Positions 33,985 through 44,571 of a DNA stretch of 64,000 nucleotides are shown here, piece by piece; within the stretch, counting starts at the first letter, position 1, and each line of letters opens with the position of its first letter. The stretch is taken from contig CAIIXF020000009.1 in NCBI GenBank assembly GCA_903813345.2, positions 30,292,740 to 30,356,739 of the forward strand, in the 5' to 3' direction. The DNA is from Owenia fusiformis. Lineage: Eukaryota; Annelida; Polychaeta; Sabellida; Oweniidae. The position numbers and the translations under genes were made by a program. A model generated the notes under the pieces. That model saw only the letters and a list, made by a program, of their open reading frames with translations. It searched no databases and was not told the origin of the DNA.

Positions 33985-35654
33985 ATGTTTTTGTATCCCA
34001 ATTATTTAAGTCAGGTCAATGATGTCTGAGTTTCTTGAAGTTTGAAACAACAAATCAATGTTTTAGATTGAAAGTCATGATATACGTTTTAGCAATTTAC
34101 TATCTATTAACATTTTGCTCCAGTTTTGAAGAGCTAATAAGTGAAAAATGTTCAAAGGTTCACGAAGGAAATCGTAAACAATTTCAGACAGTTATATCTT
34201 GGATTGTGAATCGGTACATTAGAACATCATTGCGAAATACCACATAAGATTTTGAATTTACGAGGGCCAAATCAGAAAAACGATATGTAGTATTCGCTAT
34301 CTAGTCTAAATTGCCTTTCATTTGAGTATAATAAAGTGATACTAATTCAGAAAGATCTCAAAAGTAACGCAAATCCCTGTTTACCCGACCCCATACACGG
34401 CCCCTAGGGGTCAGGGTGAAAAACACGGAACACACGTGAAACATATAGATGTTGTGAATATACTACAAAAAATTTCAAACAATAATATTTATCATTTTGG
34501 TTTAAAATAAAAAACTTAAGATCTTCACGAAAAATTTCCGCCATTTTTAAAGCGGCAGCCATCTTGGAAGAATTTGAAATTGGCAAAATCATCTACAAGT
34601 TCTCAGAAGTTCAAGTCTGATTAAAGATCTAAGATTTGACCTTCAGTGTCCTTCTCAAAAAGGTATTTTTTCAACTTGCCTGAAATTGACCTTTTTCAAA
34701 ATCAATTACAAGTTCTCAGAAGATCAAGTCTGACTTAAGATTGTAGTGAACAACTCGGTATTGACATTTTGTCATGTTAATGCCTTGTTTACAATGTTTA
34801 ATGCATTACTAATGTTTATTTTGATGTATCAATTTGTTCTTGAAAGGAAAACTGAATTCCTCTAAAATTATGTACCCCATGGTATTTCCCTATTGAAAAA
34901 TCTCCTGCTATAAATTCGTTTCAGCTCATTTTTGTCGTCCGAATTCAGTATGTTAAAGTCCCTGGTGGAATCCACTTTTCCTTAGGCAGATCAAATTCAT
35001 TACTATCTTGACGAAAATTGTTTTAATTTTAGAATGTTTGAGGCTCATATCATTTCTTGTCAAGCTTTTTACCCAAAGTGTAGACTATTGAAGGAGAATT
35101 AAAGAGTTTTACAATACGGTCAAGACAAGTAACTTAGTCAACATTCGATATTCGTATGTTCATCAATATTTACTAAGAATGGTGCCACAACTGAAGTAAA
35201 CCTCTGGTTAATTATTTTCAATAAACCTATCAGCAAACGTGTAAATGATAATTTTGATGTTCTGTTACATATTGGTGAAGCAATCTTTGGGATATGACCT
35301 AAATTTCTGATTTTCCACTGTGTCCCTGTATACCCCTACTTCAAAAGATATATGTTATTCGTTATTTTTCATTATGAACCAACCATAAATGTATTTTTTC
35401 TTGTTTACATACAGAATGAACTTTCGGTTTTCAAATATTGCAAGACGGTACTGCATTTATTTGTTCAGGATATCGAGCAAACAAATGAGTGTCAATTTAC
35501 ACTGTAATATCCTACATACTTATATTTCAAGGGTAGTTTTGAAGAATAATCAAGAAAATCCATGTTTTCAAATGGATTCATCCTTGTCAAAGAACGTGAA
35601 TGAGGATATGCCGTTTGAAAAACTCACAACATGTTTCAAGTTCTTACAATTCTC
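33985..35654. other. Gene-free stretch with short repeats
   Basis: No exon is supported. Words such as AGTTCTCAGAAG-TCAAGTCTGA occur twice (about 34605 and 34712), and related TTTGACCTT words recur in the insertion at 50.1-51.0 kb, so this is dispersed repeat material. Confidence 0.4.
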
Positions 35655-35902
35655 CATCCTCCTAAGCAGGTATCCAGAATCCGTACCTCCTTCTTCCCCC
35701 TGCTATAACCAATTTGGAAGCGTCCGATTAAACTGAATCACGTGATCTAGTTATGCGCAATGACTTATACATGATTTCTGTCGCAGTGTTGCGACAACCA
35801 ATCTGATTGCGAGTTCTTAATCGGGGAAATGCTAACTGCTTATCGCAGGGGGTAAAAAGAAAGAATATATTCTGGATTTTGAAGCCCCGTGATCGGAGGA
35901 TG
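35655..35902. mobile_element. 248-bp MITE, copy 2, with 9-bp target duplication
   Basis: Same length and ends (CATCCTCC/GGAGGATG) as the element at 9083-9330, here flanked by the exact 9-bp duplication ACAATTCTC (35646-35654 and 35903-35911). Two independent insertions with different 9-bp duplications define the element boundaries precisely. Differences between the copies are few, so both are fairly young. Confidence 0.85.
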
Positions 35903-35911
35903 ACAATTCTC

Positions 35912-37523
35912 GGTTATAAAAAAATAATTTGAAACTTGTGATTTCGAATGTAATATCCTACTCAATGAAATTTGTTGATATTTGTGAATTTTTTCTTTCG
36001 AAATGCACATTGCTGGATAACAGAACCTTGCCATGTTCGAGATGCACGAAAAGTGTTTTGTTTAATACTTGACGTCGTACGGATATTTGGATGTGATTGA
36101 CGTTTTCGTTAATCTCCTACCACTGTAATTTCCAACTTAATTTTTGGAAGCCAAATGTGATAGTCACGAATTGATATTTAAGTCACACGTTGATGCATAC
36201 ATCATGTGTGTACATTAACTGTCGAATACATGCCAACTTACATTTATATAAATATCCACAATTAACTCAAATCATCAATTCTCGAAACGGTTTATTATTT
36301 AACCTGGTAAAGTTAATGTTTCATTTTGATTAATAATTATGGTATCGGATTTGAGTATGCTATAAGTCGAGGCTTAAACAAAGTAATAAAATTACGTGAA
36401 ACCTTTTGTGAAAATTCGAACGATTTTTCAAGAATCTTCCTTCAAAGTGATACCAAAGTGCTCCCCGGGAGTGGAAATTTCGTCTTGTGTAATCAAAATA
36501 ATAGAGCGGATGGTTTGAATTTTTGTTTGAGTTTATAGTTTACATCTATAAATTGAAAAAAATATCGCCTAATTGAGAGGTACATGCATATATTTTGGCG
36601 ATCTATCATTATAAAGGGCAAAATATTGTGCAAAAACAGGAGTTGACACGCTTACATTTGAAAATGAAATTTCCTACATAATCGTCGACTCATGTTTAAA
36701 AGTCATGAAATCAAGGTTGAACACAAAACATTGACCCAGTTACTGTCTATTCAGCATGGGTTCACTAAGGGAAATATTATTAATGACTTAAATCGTTTAC
36801 AGTTAAGTTGTATTCCAAGAAACTTATCAATTTAGAAATGCAAATTGTTCAATTTTGTTTTTCAATTATAAAAAATGGCACCTGTAGAGAACAACGTTTT
36901 CAAATTTTTTTAAAACGGAGATATTTACTTATGCAACATTCATTGGCATGTGTCAGGGAATAAATAGGAAGAATATGCATTTGATTCTATATCTTGTTCG
37001 TGAAGGAGTTTGTTAAGGAGCGGTATATCTTAACGTACTTTTATCATCCCGAACTCAAACATTTCGAATACTTATTTCGAGAACGCTTTGTTGAGAATTG
37101 ATTCGAGATGTACTCAAAATTAGTGCGTTAAAATGTGTATTATCATCTAAATAACCACCTCACAAATTATTTTGGAAATCAAAGATGTACGATTTTTGAG
37201 ATTTTTATTTTCGAACGTTGACTTACTTACTTGGCTTGACTGAATTCAATTGTTTATATTTGGGAGAATATAAACATTCCCCTATTTTTGTACTTTGAAT
37301 CTTAGATAACTTCACCAATTATATTTGTTGTATTGCTTGCAATTTTGTCACCCCCTATAGATCTGCTTCTGCCGTTAATATCACTTAGTCTGATTAACTT
37401 AATTATCATTATACCTTTCTTGGAGATAATGAATGTGTCAAGAAGAAAACCTTTGTTCACGATCAGAAATTATCCTACACTTAGTGTGTTAAATGTATAA
37501 TAATCTATTGGCAAAATGAATAA
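35912..37523. other. Gene-free stretch
   Basis: Short ORFs occur but none has motifs, splice context or repetition to support it. I see no other structure. Confidence 0.4.
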
Positions 37524-37632
37524 CCGGAGGATATCGCCACGATATACTCCGGAAAACATAATGCGGAGGATATCGTGACGATATACTCCGGAAAACCCAA
37601 TATGCGGAGGATATTGTGACTCTATACTCCGC
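37524..37632. repeat. Three tandem hairpins, period about 40 bp
   Basis: The word GGAGGATATCG-TGA-CGATATACTCC, itself a hairpin with 11-bp arms, occurs three times (37524-37552, 37564-37591, 37604-37632) separated by AAAACATAATG-like spacers. The copies vary mainly at the loop and inner arm (GCC, GTG, TTGTGACTC). Confidence 0.65.
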
Positions 37633-37801
37633 TTGTTGATTTCCCACCAAATTGACTCTATTTGGCATGAAATTCATTTTGCAATGATATTTTACATTTA
37701 GTACACTCCTAAAGGATAATAAGAACATCTTATGATTTTTTCAGAATATCATTTTTTCGATGATATTGATATTTGCACTCGTTCGCTTTGCTCTCTCGTG
37801 C

Positions 37802-38081
37802 TGTGATAAACAAGTGATGTATATAAGTTAGCATTTTGTATAACATATAGATGGCGAACAATTATTTGAGAAATAATTCAATAGAGCCAATAATAAGCCA
37901 GATAATTACCTATGAATGGAAAAGAGGCAGTTCACATTTTGAGAAGCCAGGGAAAAGACTGAAAAACACACTGAGCTATAATGTAATACTATAAGGAGTC
38001 GTGCGTAGGAGATCTTCAAAGGGGCCCCTCGTACAGAGTAATCGGCATCGACTAAGGTACGGTAGCGAGAACAAGTTTACA
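37802..38081 (+). repeat. 5' LTR, 280 bp
   Basis: It begins TGTGATAAAC and ends AAGTTTACA. Read side by side with the 3' LTR at 44287-44566 I found no mismatch. It should hold the promoter and polyadenylation signals of the element; a TATATAAG word (about 37819) is a possible TATA box. Confidence 0.93.
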
Positions 38082-38092
38082 TGGTGGCAGCG
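38082..38092 (+). promoter_or_regulatory. Primer-binding site, probably tRNA-Leu
   Basis: TGGTGGCAGCG follows the LTR directly. It is complementary to a tRNA 3' end CGCTGCCACCA, as found in leucine tRNAs whose acceptor stem begins GGTAGCG or GGCAGCG. The match is 11 nt, then it ends. Confidence 0.7.
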
Positions 38093-38263
38093 AAAAAGAA
38101 ATCGAACTCAAGCACTCCAAGGAAAGGTAGTATCCTTTACTTTCATTTTCTGAGGACTCTGAGGAAAATCTGAGGAAATCTACATTGAAAATGAACTCTG
38201 CTCAGTAAGAAATCTAGTGAACTCAAACAAAGAGATATTAAGATCAAAGTCAAATGAATCAAG

Positions 38264-38418
38264 CCAAAGTGGTAAACCAAAGTGGTTAAAATAACTCAGA
38301 CCAAAGTGGTATTAAGAATAAAACCAAAGTAGTATTGCAATAGCACCAAAGTGGTGAAACCAATCCAAAGTGGTATATGGTTAATTGCCATTGCAAGTTA
38401 ATTCAAGGCCAAAGTGGT
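38264..38418 (+). repeat. CCAAAGTGGT array in the retrotransposon leader
   Basis: Six exact copies of the decamer CCAAAGTGGT (38264, 38277, 38301, 38346, 38365, 38409) and one variant (CCAAAGTAGT, 38324) lie in 155 bp between the primer-binding site and gag. Spacing is irregular (13 to 44 bases), so this is not a simple tandem repeat. Position suggests a role in the RNA leader, such as packaging, translation control or host-factor binding. Confidence 0.75.
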
Positions 38419-39275
38419 AAAGATATTATAAGAATTTGCATCAAGATTGCATCAGATTATAAATGAACTTGGATAAAGTAAAACCAAGGAATAATCAAGA
38501 AATTTGCATGGAATATAGTTGCTTCTTGGTATATACATTACAACTGAGTTTTAAAATATTGATCAATACTATGCTATAGGAATGACATTTATGTGTGATT
38601 TTGCAGTATTCACTTTTGAATAGCTAATAGGATTATAAGCTACTTTGCACACTTAAATTGGCAGTCTAGTGCAACTGTGCTATTGAATAGTAAACATTAC
38701 AGTTATCAATTATCCACTAAAACAAAAGACAAAGAAAACATAGGAATAATTTGTCTTGGCATAAGGTCAAGATGACCTGGAGTTAAAGTAAATAGTATGG
38801 CTTGCCAACTGGAATAACAATGAATAAAAACAAGTATAAAAATGAGGTTTTCAACACATATCAGTGCATTTAAGATCAAGGAATGCTATTATTAATTGTA
38901 TAGGGTCTTGTCAAAAGATATGTTAGCATTTTATATTCAATAACTTTTGATCTTGTTCACAAAACAACTGAAATATAGCCTTTGCATTATTGAGTTTGAA
39001 CCTTTAGCAATTACCTTAACCATTTAATTGTCAATTGTCCTTGTCAGTTATCATTGCCAGTTGTTGCAGAATATCACGGCAAATTTTGTTGCATTTGCAA
39101 TATTCTTATTCAAATTACATCCATTAGAGAATTCTTGCAAATCACTTGTGCAAATAGCAATATTACTACATGACATCAGGTACAACTTAGGTCATATTTT
39201 ACTAATTTCATTTCATGGTTTTTATATTATACTCATTAAAAGCATATTAATATGTAGTATGTCAATTACATTGAC

Positions 39276-42200
39276 ATGAACACACGATCAACAAATTACT
39301 CAGACAGACCAACTCTACCAAGCAAGAAGAAACCAAAGGACCAGAAGGCATCCAATACATCTACAGGCATGGCAGAAAAAAGTGAACCCTTAGATGAAAT
39401 TGGTTTGGAAGATGTTCCACCTGACAACGCTGAAGATGCAGAACCAGGTGCCATACCTAGGTCATCAAAAGGAATGCTGGGTGCAGGAGTTACCACTGAA
39501 ACTACAATGATGATGAAATACATGATGGAGATGTTTAATAAGATGGAACAATCTCACACAGAAGAAAGATATCGCCTTGAAGAAATAAGGGCACAAGAGC
39601 GGAGAGAAGAAAGAGAGGAACAAAGAAAACTCATCGAGGAAATCCGCAGCAATAAAAAGGATGAAGAAAAACGTCCAAAGGATCCATTTATCACAAAGTT
39701 AAAAGAAACTGACGATATTGAAGACATTTTAACTGTATTCGAAAGGACTGCTACAATGTGCAAGTGGAAAAAGGAACACTGGACACTCAAGCTTGCACCT
39801 TCACTCTCAGGAAAAGCTCAAGCAGCTTATGTTGGAATACCAGCAGAAGAAGCTAGTGATTATGACACTGTCAAGACAGCTATTTTAAAAAGATATTCCA
39901 TAAATGAAGAGTCATATAGAACACGCTTCAGAAAACTACATAGACCAAGCGATGAGGGAGTCAAAGCCTTTTCAGTAAGACTGTCAGATACCTTCGACAA
40001 ATGGACAAAAGAGGCTAAAACTAGGGATCAACTGAAAGACCTCATCATTAAGGAACAATTTATCAGCACTCTCCCTAATGATATACAAATATGGGTAAAG
40101 CAGAATGACTGTAAGACTACAGAAGAAGTTGTCAAATTAGCCGACAGTTATATGGAAGCGAGAAACTATACCTTGGAAGACAATGACAAGAATAAACATA
40201 GAAAGTTTGGAAATAAACGAAATCAACAAAGAAACCAAGAAAGTGACTCAAAGTCTGTTGAACAAACTAGCAACAGTGAGGAGACACTCAAGAAGATCAA
40301 AGAAAACTCGAAGTGCTTCCGTTGTGGCGACAAAGGGCATTATTCGACCGAATGTACCAGCGATAAAGCAGTTACGAGATGTGAAAAATGCAAGAATATA
40401 GGACACGTATCATCTCAGTGTAACACAGACTTGTCTCACTACTGTGAATTTTGTAAAACCTTTGGACACGTCACAAGTAAATGTCGTAGAAAAGGCAAGG
40501 AAAGTTACCACTGTAAAGCTAAGACTGATATCTTTTCTCAATATAACAATAGTGAGGATGGAACGGTACAAGGATTTTTGAATGACCAGGAAGTCACACT
40601 TCTCATAGATACGGGAAGCTGTAAAACAATTATTCATCAAGACTTGGTTAGTCCAGACAAAATTTCATCAACCGATGAAGTAACAATGACGTGTGTCCAT
40701 GGTGATCATAAAGCCTATCCTACAACAGATGTTGATTTTTCCATTGGTGGTGAAACATTTCATGTTAAAGCTGTGGTGTCAGATTCTGTGCCTACTCCTA
40801 TATTACTAGGACAAGATGTCTTAAAGCAACTAGACAGAGATAAGATGAACAGATACATCTACAAGAAAACATCTAAGCCAGCTTTTGTCACAACACGAAA
40901 ACAATGGAAACAACAGATAGAAGAAGAAAGCAACAACAAGATGGTGGACAGCAAATCTGAAGTGAAGTTAATTACACCCGAGGATGATGCGAGAGATATT
41001 GCAACAAATGTTATGATGGATGATGATACAATGTCTAATGACAGAGATTACGATGGAAAGACAGACATGTTGCAGAATAGTCCTACATTAGCAAATACGG
41101 AGCAAAATGATGTAAAAACAGCAGATGATAAAGGTCTACCATTTAAGTTTGATGACTCCATATTTGAACAGAAAAATGTTGAGAAAATCGTAAAGACAAG
41201 GTTGCAAAGAAGAAGCGATAAGAAGAAGTATAGAAATACTCACCAAGAACAAGACCATATAAAGTTAGATGCAGTAGGAGTAGATGATTTAAAGGAATTG
41301 CAGGACAGAGATTCTACTTTAAGAGACATCAGAAAACAAATATTGATTTCAACAGATACAAACAGAGTGACTCCATACTTCATCAGGAAGGAAGGTATCA
41401 TCTACAGGATTACAAGAAATGCTGTTGATGAACTGATTGAGCAAATTGTAATCCCAAAAGGTTGCAGAAAACAAATACTAGAGATAGCTCATACCATACC
41501 ATTAGCAGGACATCTGGGTGTACAAAAAACAACCAATAGGATAATCCGAAGATTCTTCTGGCCAGGTATCTTCAAGGATGTCAAATTGTATTGTAAGTCA
41601 TGTGACAATTGTCAACGAGTCGCGAGAAAAAGAGATGTTGACAAAGCTCCATTGATTCCCTTACCAGTTGTTAGTGTACCATTCCAGAAAATTGCTATGG
41701 ACATTGTTGGGCCTTTCATACGCTCTTTAAAAGGAAACAAGTACATACTTTGTATTGGTGACTATGGGACCAGATACCCAGAAGCTATCCCTATGAAGAA
41801 TACAGATGCAAAGAAGATAGCGAATGAATTGATCAATGTTTTCTCTAGAGTAGGAATCGCAGAAGAAATCTTGACGGACCAGGGAACAAATTTCATGTCC
41901 AAACTACTGAAGGAAGTGTACAAGTTACTGGGTGTGACAGGTATCAAATGTACCCCTTACCATCAGCAAACAGATGGGCAAGTTGAGCGATTCAATGGTA
42001 CACTCATTAACATGCTTCGCAAGTTTGTTTCATCCGAGCCTAAACTATGGGACGTGTATTTACCATATGTTATGTTTGCATACAGAGAGGTACCAAACAG
42101 CTCAACAGGTTTTTCACCCTTTGAACTTCTGTATGGGCGAGATGTAAGAGGACCCTTAGATGTTGTTAAAGAAAAATGGGAAGCCTCAAAAGATAGCCCC

Positions 42201-44030
42201 CCAAGTGTTGTAGAATATGTAATCAACATGAGAGATAGACTGACCTCCCTACAATCACTTGCAGAAGAAAATGCTAAAGAAGCTAAGACAACACAAAAAC
42301 AGTACTATGATGAAAAAAGCAGACAAGTCAGTCTCATACCAGGAGATGAAGTTCTTCTGTTATTGCCGTCAAGTGATAACAAGCTAGAGGCACAATGGCA
42401 AGGGCCATACAAAGTTCTACATCGTCATGGTAAAGTGAACTATGAAATACAAATATCCAAAACCAAGACCAAGACATATCATATTAATCTTCTGAGAAAA
42501 TATCATGATAGAGATAACTACTGTTTCATCCTTACTGAAGAAGATGACAGTGATTCGGAAGACAGCATGACTAATGCATTTACAAATCTACATACTACTG
42601 ATGTGGAAGACAGAGATACAGAAACGAAGAAGTTCAAGTACAAAATGAATCCAGAGATGACAGATGACCAAAGAAGTCAATTTGATGCTCTTCTGACTTG
42701 CTATGAAGATGTTTTAACTAACCATCCAGGCAGAACAGATCTTATCAAGCATCACGTAGACACAGGCGATGAAAAGTCATGCAGACAACCAAATTACAGA
42801 ATTCCACAAAGTCAGCTGAAAGTAGTCAAAGAAGAAATAGATTACATGCTGAAAGAAGGATTTATAGAACCATCCAAGAGTGAGTGGATATCAAACATTG
42901 TAATGATTCCTAAGAAGGACAAAACAATGAGGCTGTGTATTGATTTTCGCTATTTGAACTCAGTTTCACGGTTTGACCACTACTTGATGCCTAGAATTGA
43001 TGACATTCTAGATAAATTGCCCAAAGCAAAATGGATAACAGTCTGTGACTTAAGTAGAGGTTTCTGGCAAATTCCTCTCACAGAAGACAGCAAAGAAAAG
43101 TGTGCATTTCGGACCCCATGGGGAATATACCAATTTGCAGTAATGCCATTTGGACTTCATGGTGCTCCAGCAACATTCCAACGTATGGTTGATGAACTGA
43201 TTAGAGGTGCTGAAGAATACATAGCAGCCTACATGGATGACATTTTGATCTTTAGTGAATCATTTGAATGTCATGTTGTTCATGTAGAAGAATTAATGAG
43301 AAGACTACGGAAGCATCACTTGACAGTAAAACCTTCAAAGTGCCAGTTTGCCTTTCATGAGGTTGTTTACTGCGGACACATGGTAGGAGGAGGCAAGGTT
43401 ACTCCTAAGCCTAGTGCAATTGAAGCTATTGAAAGATTCAGCAGACCTGATACAAAGTCTTTATTGAAGACTTTCCTAGGCATGACGGGCTACTACCGAA
43501 GATTCGTGGATGACTATGCAACAAAATCATATCCACTTACAGAACTCACAAAAAGACAAATACCAAAGAATATACCATGGGATGATAAGGCTGAACAGTC
43601 TTACCATTTGTTGAAGAAGGAATTGTGTGAGTACCCAGTGTTGAGATGTCCTGTATTCGAACTACCATTCCTACTACAAACTGATGCATCCGATTATGGG
43701 ATAAGTGGCATTCTTTCCCAAGTATTTGGTGATGGTGAGCATCCAGTGATGTATTTAAGTAGAAAAATGATGCCCAGAGAGATGAATTACTCAGTGATAG
43801 AAAAGGAGTGTCTAGCCATGAAATGGGCAATAGAGCAGTTGAACTACTACTTACTAGGCAGAGAGTTTGTTGTAATGACAGACCACAACCCACTTGTATG
43901 GCTTAAGACCATGAAGAATACAAATCCTAGACTTATGAGATGGGCACTAGGATTGCAACAATATAGATTCAAAATAATACACAGACCCGGAAGTGCAAAT
44001 AAGAATGCAGATGCATTATCAAGGCTATGA
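39276..44030 (+). CDS. Gag-Pol polyprotein of the LTR retrotransposon (1,584 aa)
   Basis: One uninterrupted ORF. Gag (about 1-410) has a charged coiled-coil segment near 85-140, and three CCHC zinc knuckles from about residue 347 (CFRCGDKGHYSTEC, CEKCKNIGHVSSQC, CEFCKTFGHVTSKC). The protease has the DTG triad with its Asp at 445. Integrase follows: an HHCC zinc site from H739 to about C780, the core triad D809, D868, E904 (35 residues between the last two), and a C-terminal WQGPY motif. Then comes reverse transcriptase with YMDD at about 1319-1322, and RNase H with its first Asp at about 1470 and TDHNPL further on; the protein ends shortly after. No frameshift or stop separates gag from pol, so the protease must process one fusion protein. 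All catalytic residues I can check are present, so it may be active. Confidence 0.95.
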   Translation: MNTRSTNYSDRPTLPSKKKPKDQKASNTSTGMAEKSEPLDEIGLEDVPPDNAEDAEPGAIPRSSKGMLGAGVTTETTMMMKYMMEMFNKMEQSHTEERYRLEEIRAQERREEREEQRKLIEEIRSNKKDEEKRPKDPFITKLKETDDIEDILTVFERTATMCKWKKEHWTLKLAPSLSGKAQAAYVGIPAEEASDYDTVKTAILKRYSINEESYRTRFRKLHRPSDEGVKAFSVRLSDTFDKWTKEAKTRDQLKDLIIKEQFISTLPNDIQIWVKQNDCKTTEEVVKLADSYMEARNYTLEDNDKNKHRKFGNKRNQQRNQESDSKSVEQTSNSEETLKKIKENSKCFRCGDKGHYSTECTSDKAVTRCEKCKNIGHVSSQCNTDLSHYCEFCKTFGHVTSKCRRKGKESYHCKAKTDIFSQYNNSEDGTVQGFLNDQEVTLLIDTGSCKTIIHQDLVSPDKISSTDEVTMTCVHGDHKAYPTTDVDFSIGGETFHVKAVVSDSVPTPILLGQDVLKQLDRDKMNRYIYKKTSKPAFVTTRKQWKQQIEEESNNKMVDSKSEVKLITPEDDARDIATNVMMDDDTMSNDRDYDGKTDMLQNSPTLANTEQNDVKTADDKGLPFKFDDSIFEQKNVEKIVKTRLQRRSDKKKYRNTHQEQDHIKLDAVGVDDLKELQDRDSTLRDIRKQILISTDTNRVTPYFIRKEGIIYRITRNAVDELIEQIVIPKGCRKQILEIAHTIPLAGHLGVQKTTNRIIRRFFWPGIFKDVKLYCKSCDNCQRVARKRDVDKAPLIPLPVVSVPFQKIAMDIVGPFIRSLKGNKYILCIGDYGTRYPEAIPMKNTDAKKIANELINVFSRVGIAEEILTDQGTNFMSKLLKEVYKLLGVTGIKCTPYHQQTDGQVERFNGTLINMLRKFVSSEPKLWDVYLPYVMFAYREVPNSSTGFSPFELLYGRDVRGPLDVVKEKWEASKDSPPSVVEYVINMRDRLTSLQSLAEENAKEAKTTQKQYYDEKSRQVSLIPGDEVLLLLPSSDNKLEAQWQGPYKVLHRHGKVNYEIQISKTKTKTYHINLLRKYHDRDNYCFILTEEDDSDSEDSMTNAFTNLHTTDVEDRDTETKKFKYKMNPEMTDDQRSQFDALLTCYEDVLTNHPGRTDLIKHHVDTGDEKSCRQPNYRIPQSQLKVVKEEIDYMLKEGFIEPSKSEWISNIVMIPKKDKTMRLCIDFRYLNSVSRFDHYLMPRIDDILDKLPKAKWITVCDLSRGFWQIPLTEDSKEKCAFRTPWGIYQFAVMPFGLHGAPATFQRMVDELIRGAEEYIAAYMDDILIFSESFECHVVHVEELMRRLRKHHLTVKPSKCQFAFHEVVYCGHMVGGGKVTPKPSAIEAIERFSRPDTKSLLKTFLGMTGYYRRFVDDYATKSYPLTELTKRQIPKNIPWDDKAEQSYHLLKKELCEYPVLRCPVFELPFLLQTDASDYGISGILSQVFGDGEHPVMYLSRKMMPREMNYSVIEKECLAMKWAIEQLNYYLLGREFVVMTDHNPLVWLKTMKNTNPRLMRWALGLQQYRFKIIHRPGSANKNADALSRL

Positions 44031-44286
44031 ATGACTAAAATAAAACAATAACAAGTGACAAGTGAATATCATAACAATGACTTAAAGAGTCAGAATTGAA
44101 AGTGACAATAAGTGACGTGTAAATAAGTAATTATATGATTTTAATTTTTAAAGGAAAAATCATCCTTACGTCATGTATAGTTGGAAAGGAGAATTTATCC
44201 TTAAAGATGAGACACACAGTTTCAATATGTGACTATTTTTATAAAGAAAAAAAAAGAAGTAAAAACAGTCAAAAGAAAGGGGAAGA
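44031..44286 (+). other. 3' non-coding part and polypurine tract
   Basis: After the stop, about 255 bp of AT-rich sequence run to the right LTR. The last 16 bases, AAAAGAAAGGGGAAGA (44271-44286), are a clear polypurine tract priming plus-strand synthesis. Confidence 0.8.
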
Positions 44287-44566
44287 TGTGATAAACAAGT
44301 GATGTATATAAGTTAGCATTTTGTATAACATATAGATGGCGAACAATTATTTGAGAAATAATTCAATAGAGCCAATAATAAGCCAGATAATTACCTATGA
44401 ATGGAAAAGAGGCAGTTCACATTTTGAGAAGCCAGGGAAAAGACTGAAAAACACACTGAGCTATAATGTAATACTATAAGGAGTCGTGCGTAGGAGATCT
44501 TCAAAGGGGCCCCTCGTACAGAGTAATCGGCATCGACTAAGGTACGGTAGCGAGAACAAGTTTACA
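44287..44566 (+). repeat. 3' LTR, 280 bp
   Basis: It starts TGTGATAAAC after the polypurine tract and ends TTTACA before the target duplication CGTGC. It appears identical to the 5' LTR. Confidence 0.93.
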
Positions 44567-44571
44567 CGTGC

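Larger units (their letters stand above)
37802..44566 (+). mobile_element. Complete Ty3/gypsy-type LTR retrotransposon, IN-before-RT (Gmr1-like)
   Basis: The 6,765-bp element is bounded by two 280-bp LTRs (TGTGATAA...TTTACA) and flanked by the 5-bp duplication CGTGC (37797-37801 and 44567-44571). It has a primer-binding site right after the left LTR, a 1.19-kb leader, a single gag-pol ORF and a polypurine tract before the right LTR. The order gag, protease, integrase, reverse transcriptase, RNase H is that of Ty1/copia although the domains are of the Ty3/gypsy type; this rearranged order is known from Gmr1-like elements, described from deuterostomes. No envelope-like ORF follows pol. LTRs without visible differences and an unbroken ORF indicate a very recent insertion. 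Confidence 0.95.

Noticed and set aside
34035-34247. Short ORF with a hydrophobic, signal-peptide-like start
   Set aside because: Only 70 codons in AT-rich repeat-bearing DNA, with no splice context, no neighbouring exon and no recognisable mature peptide.
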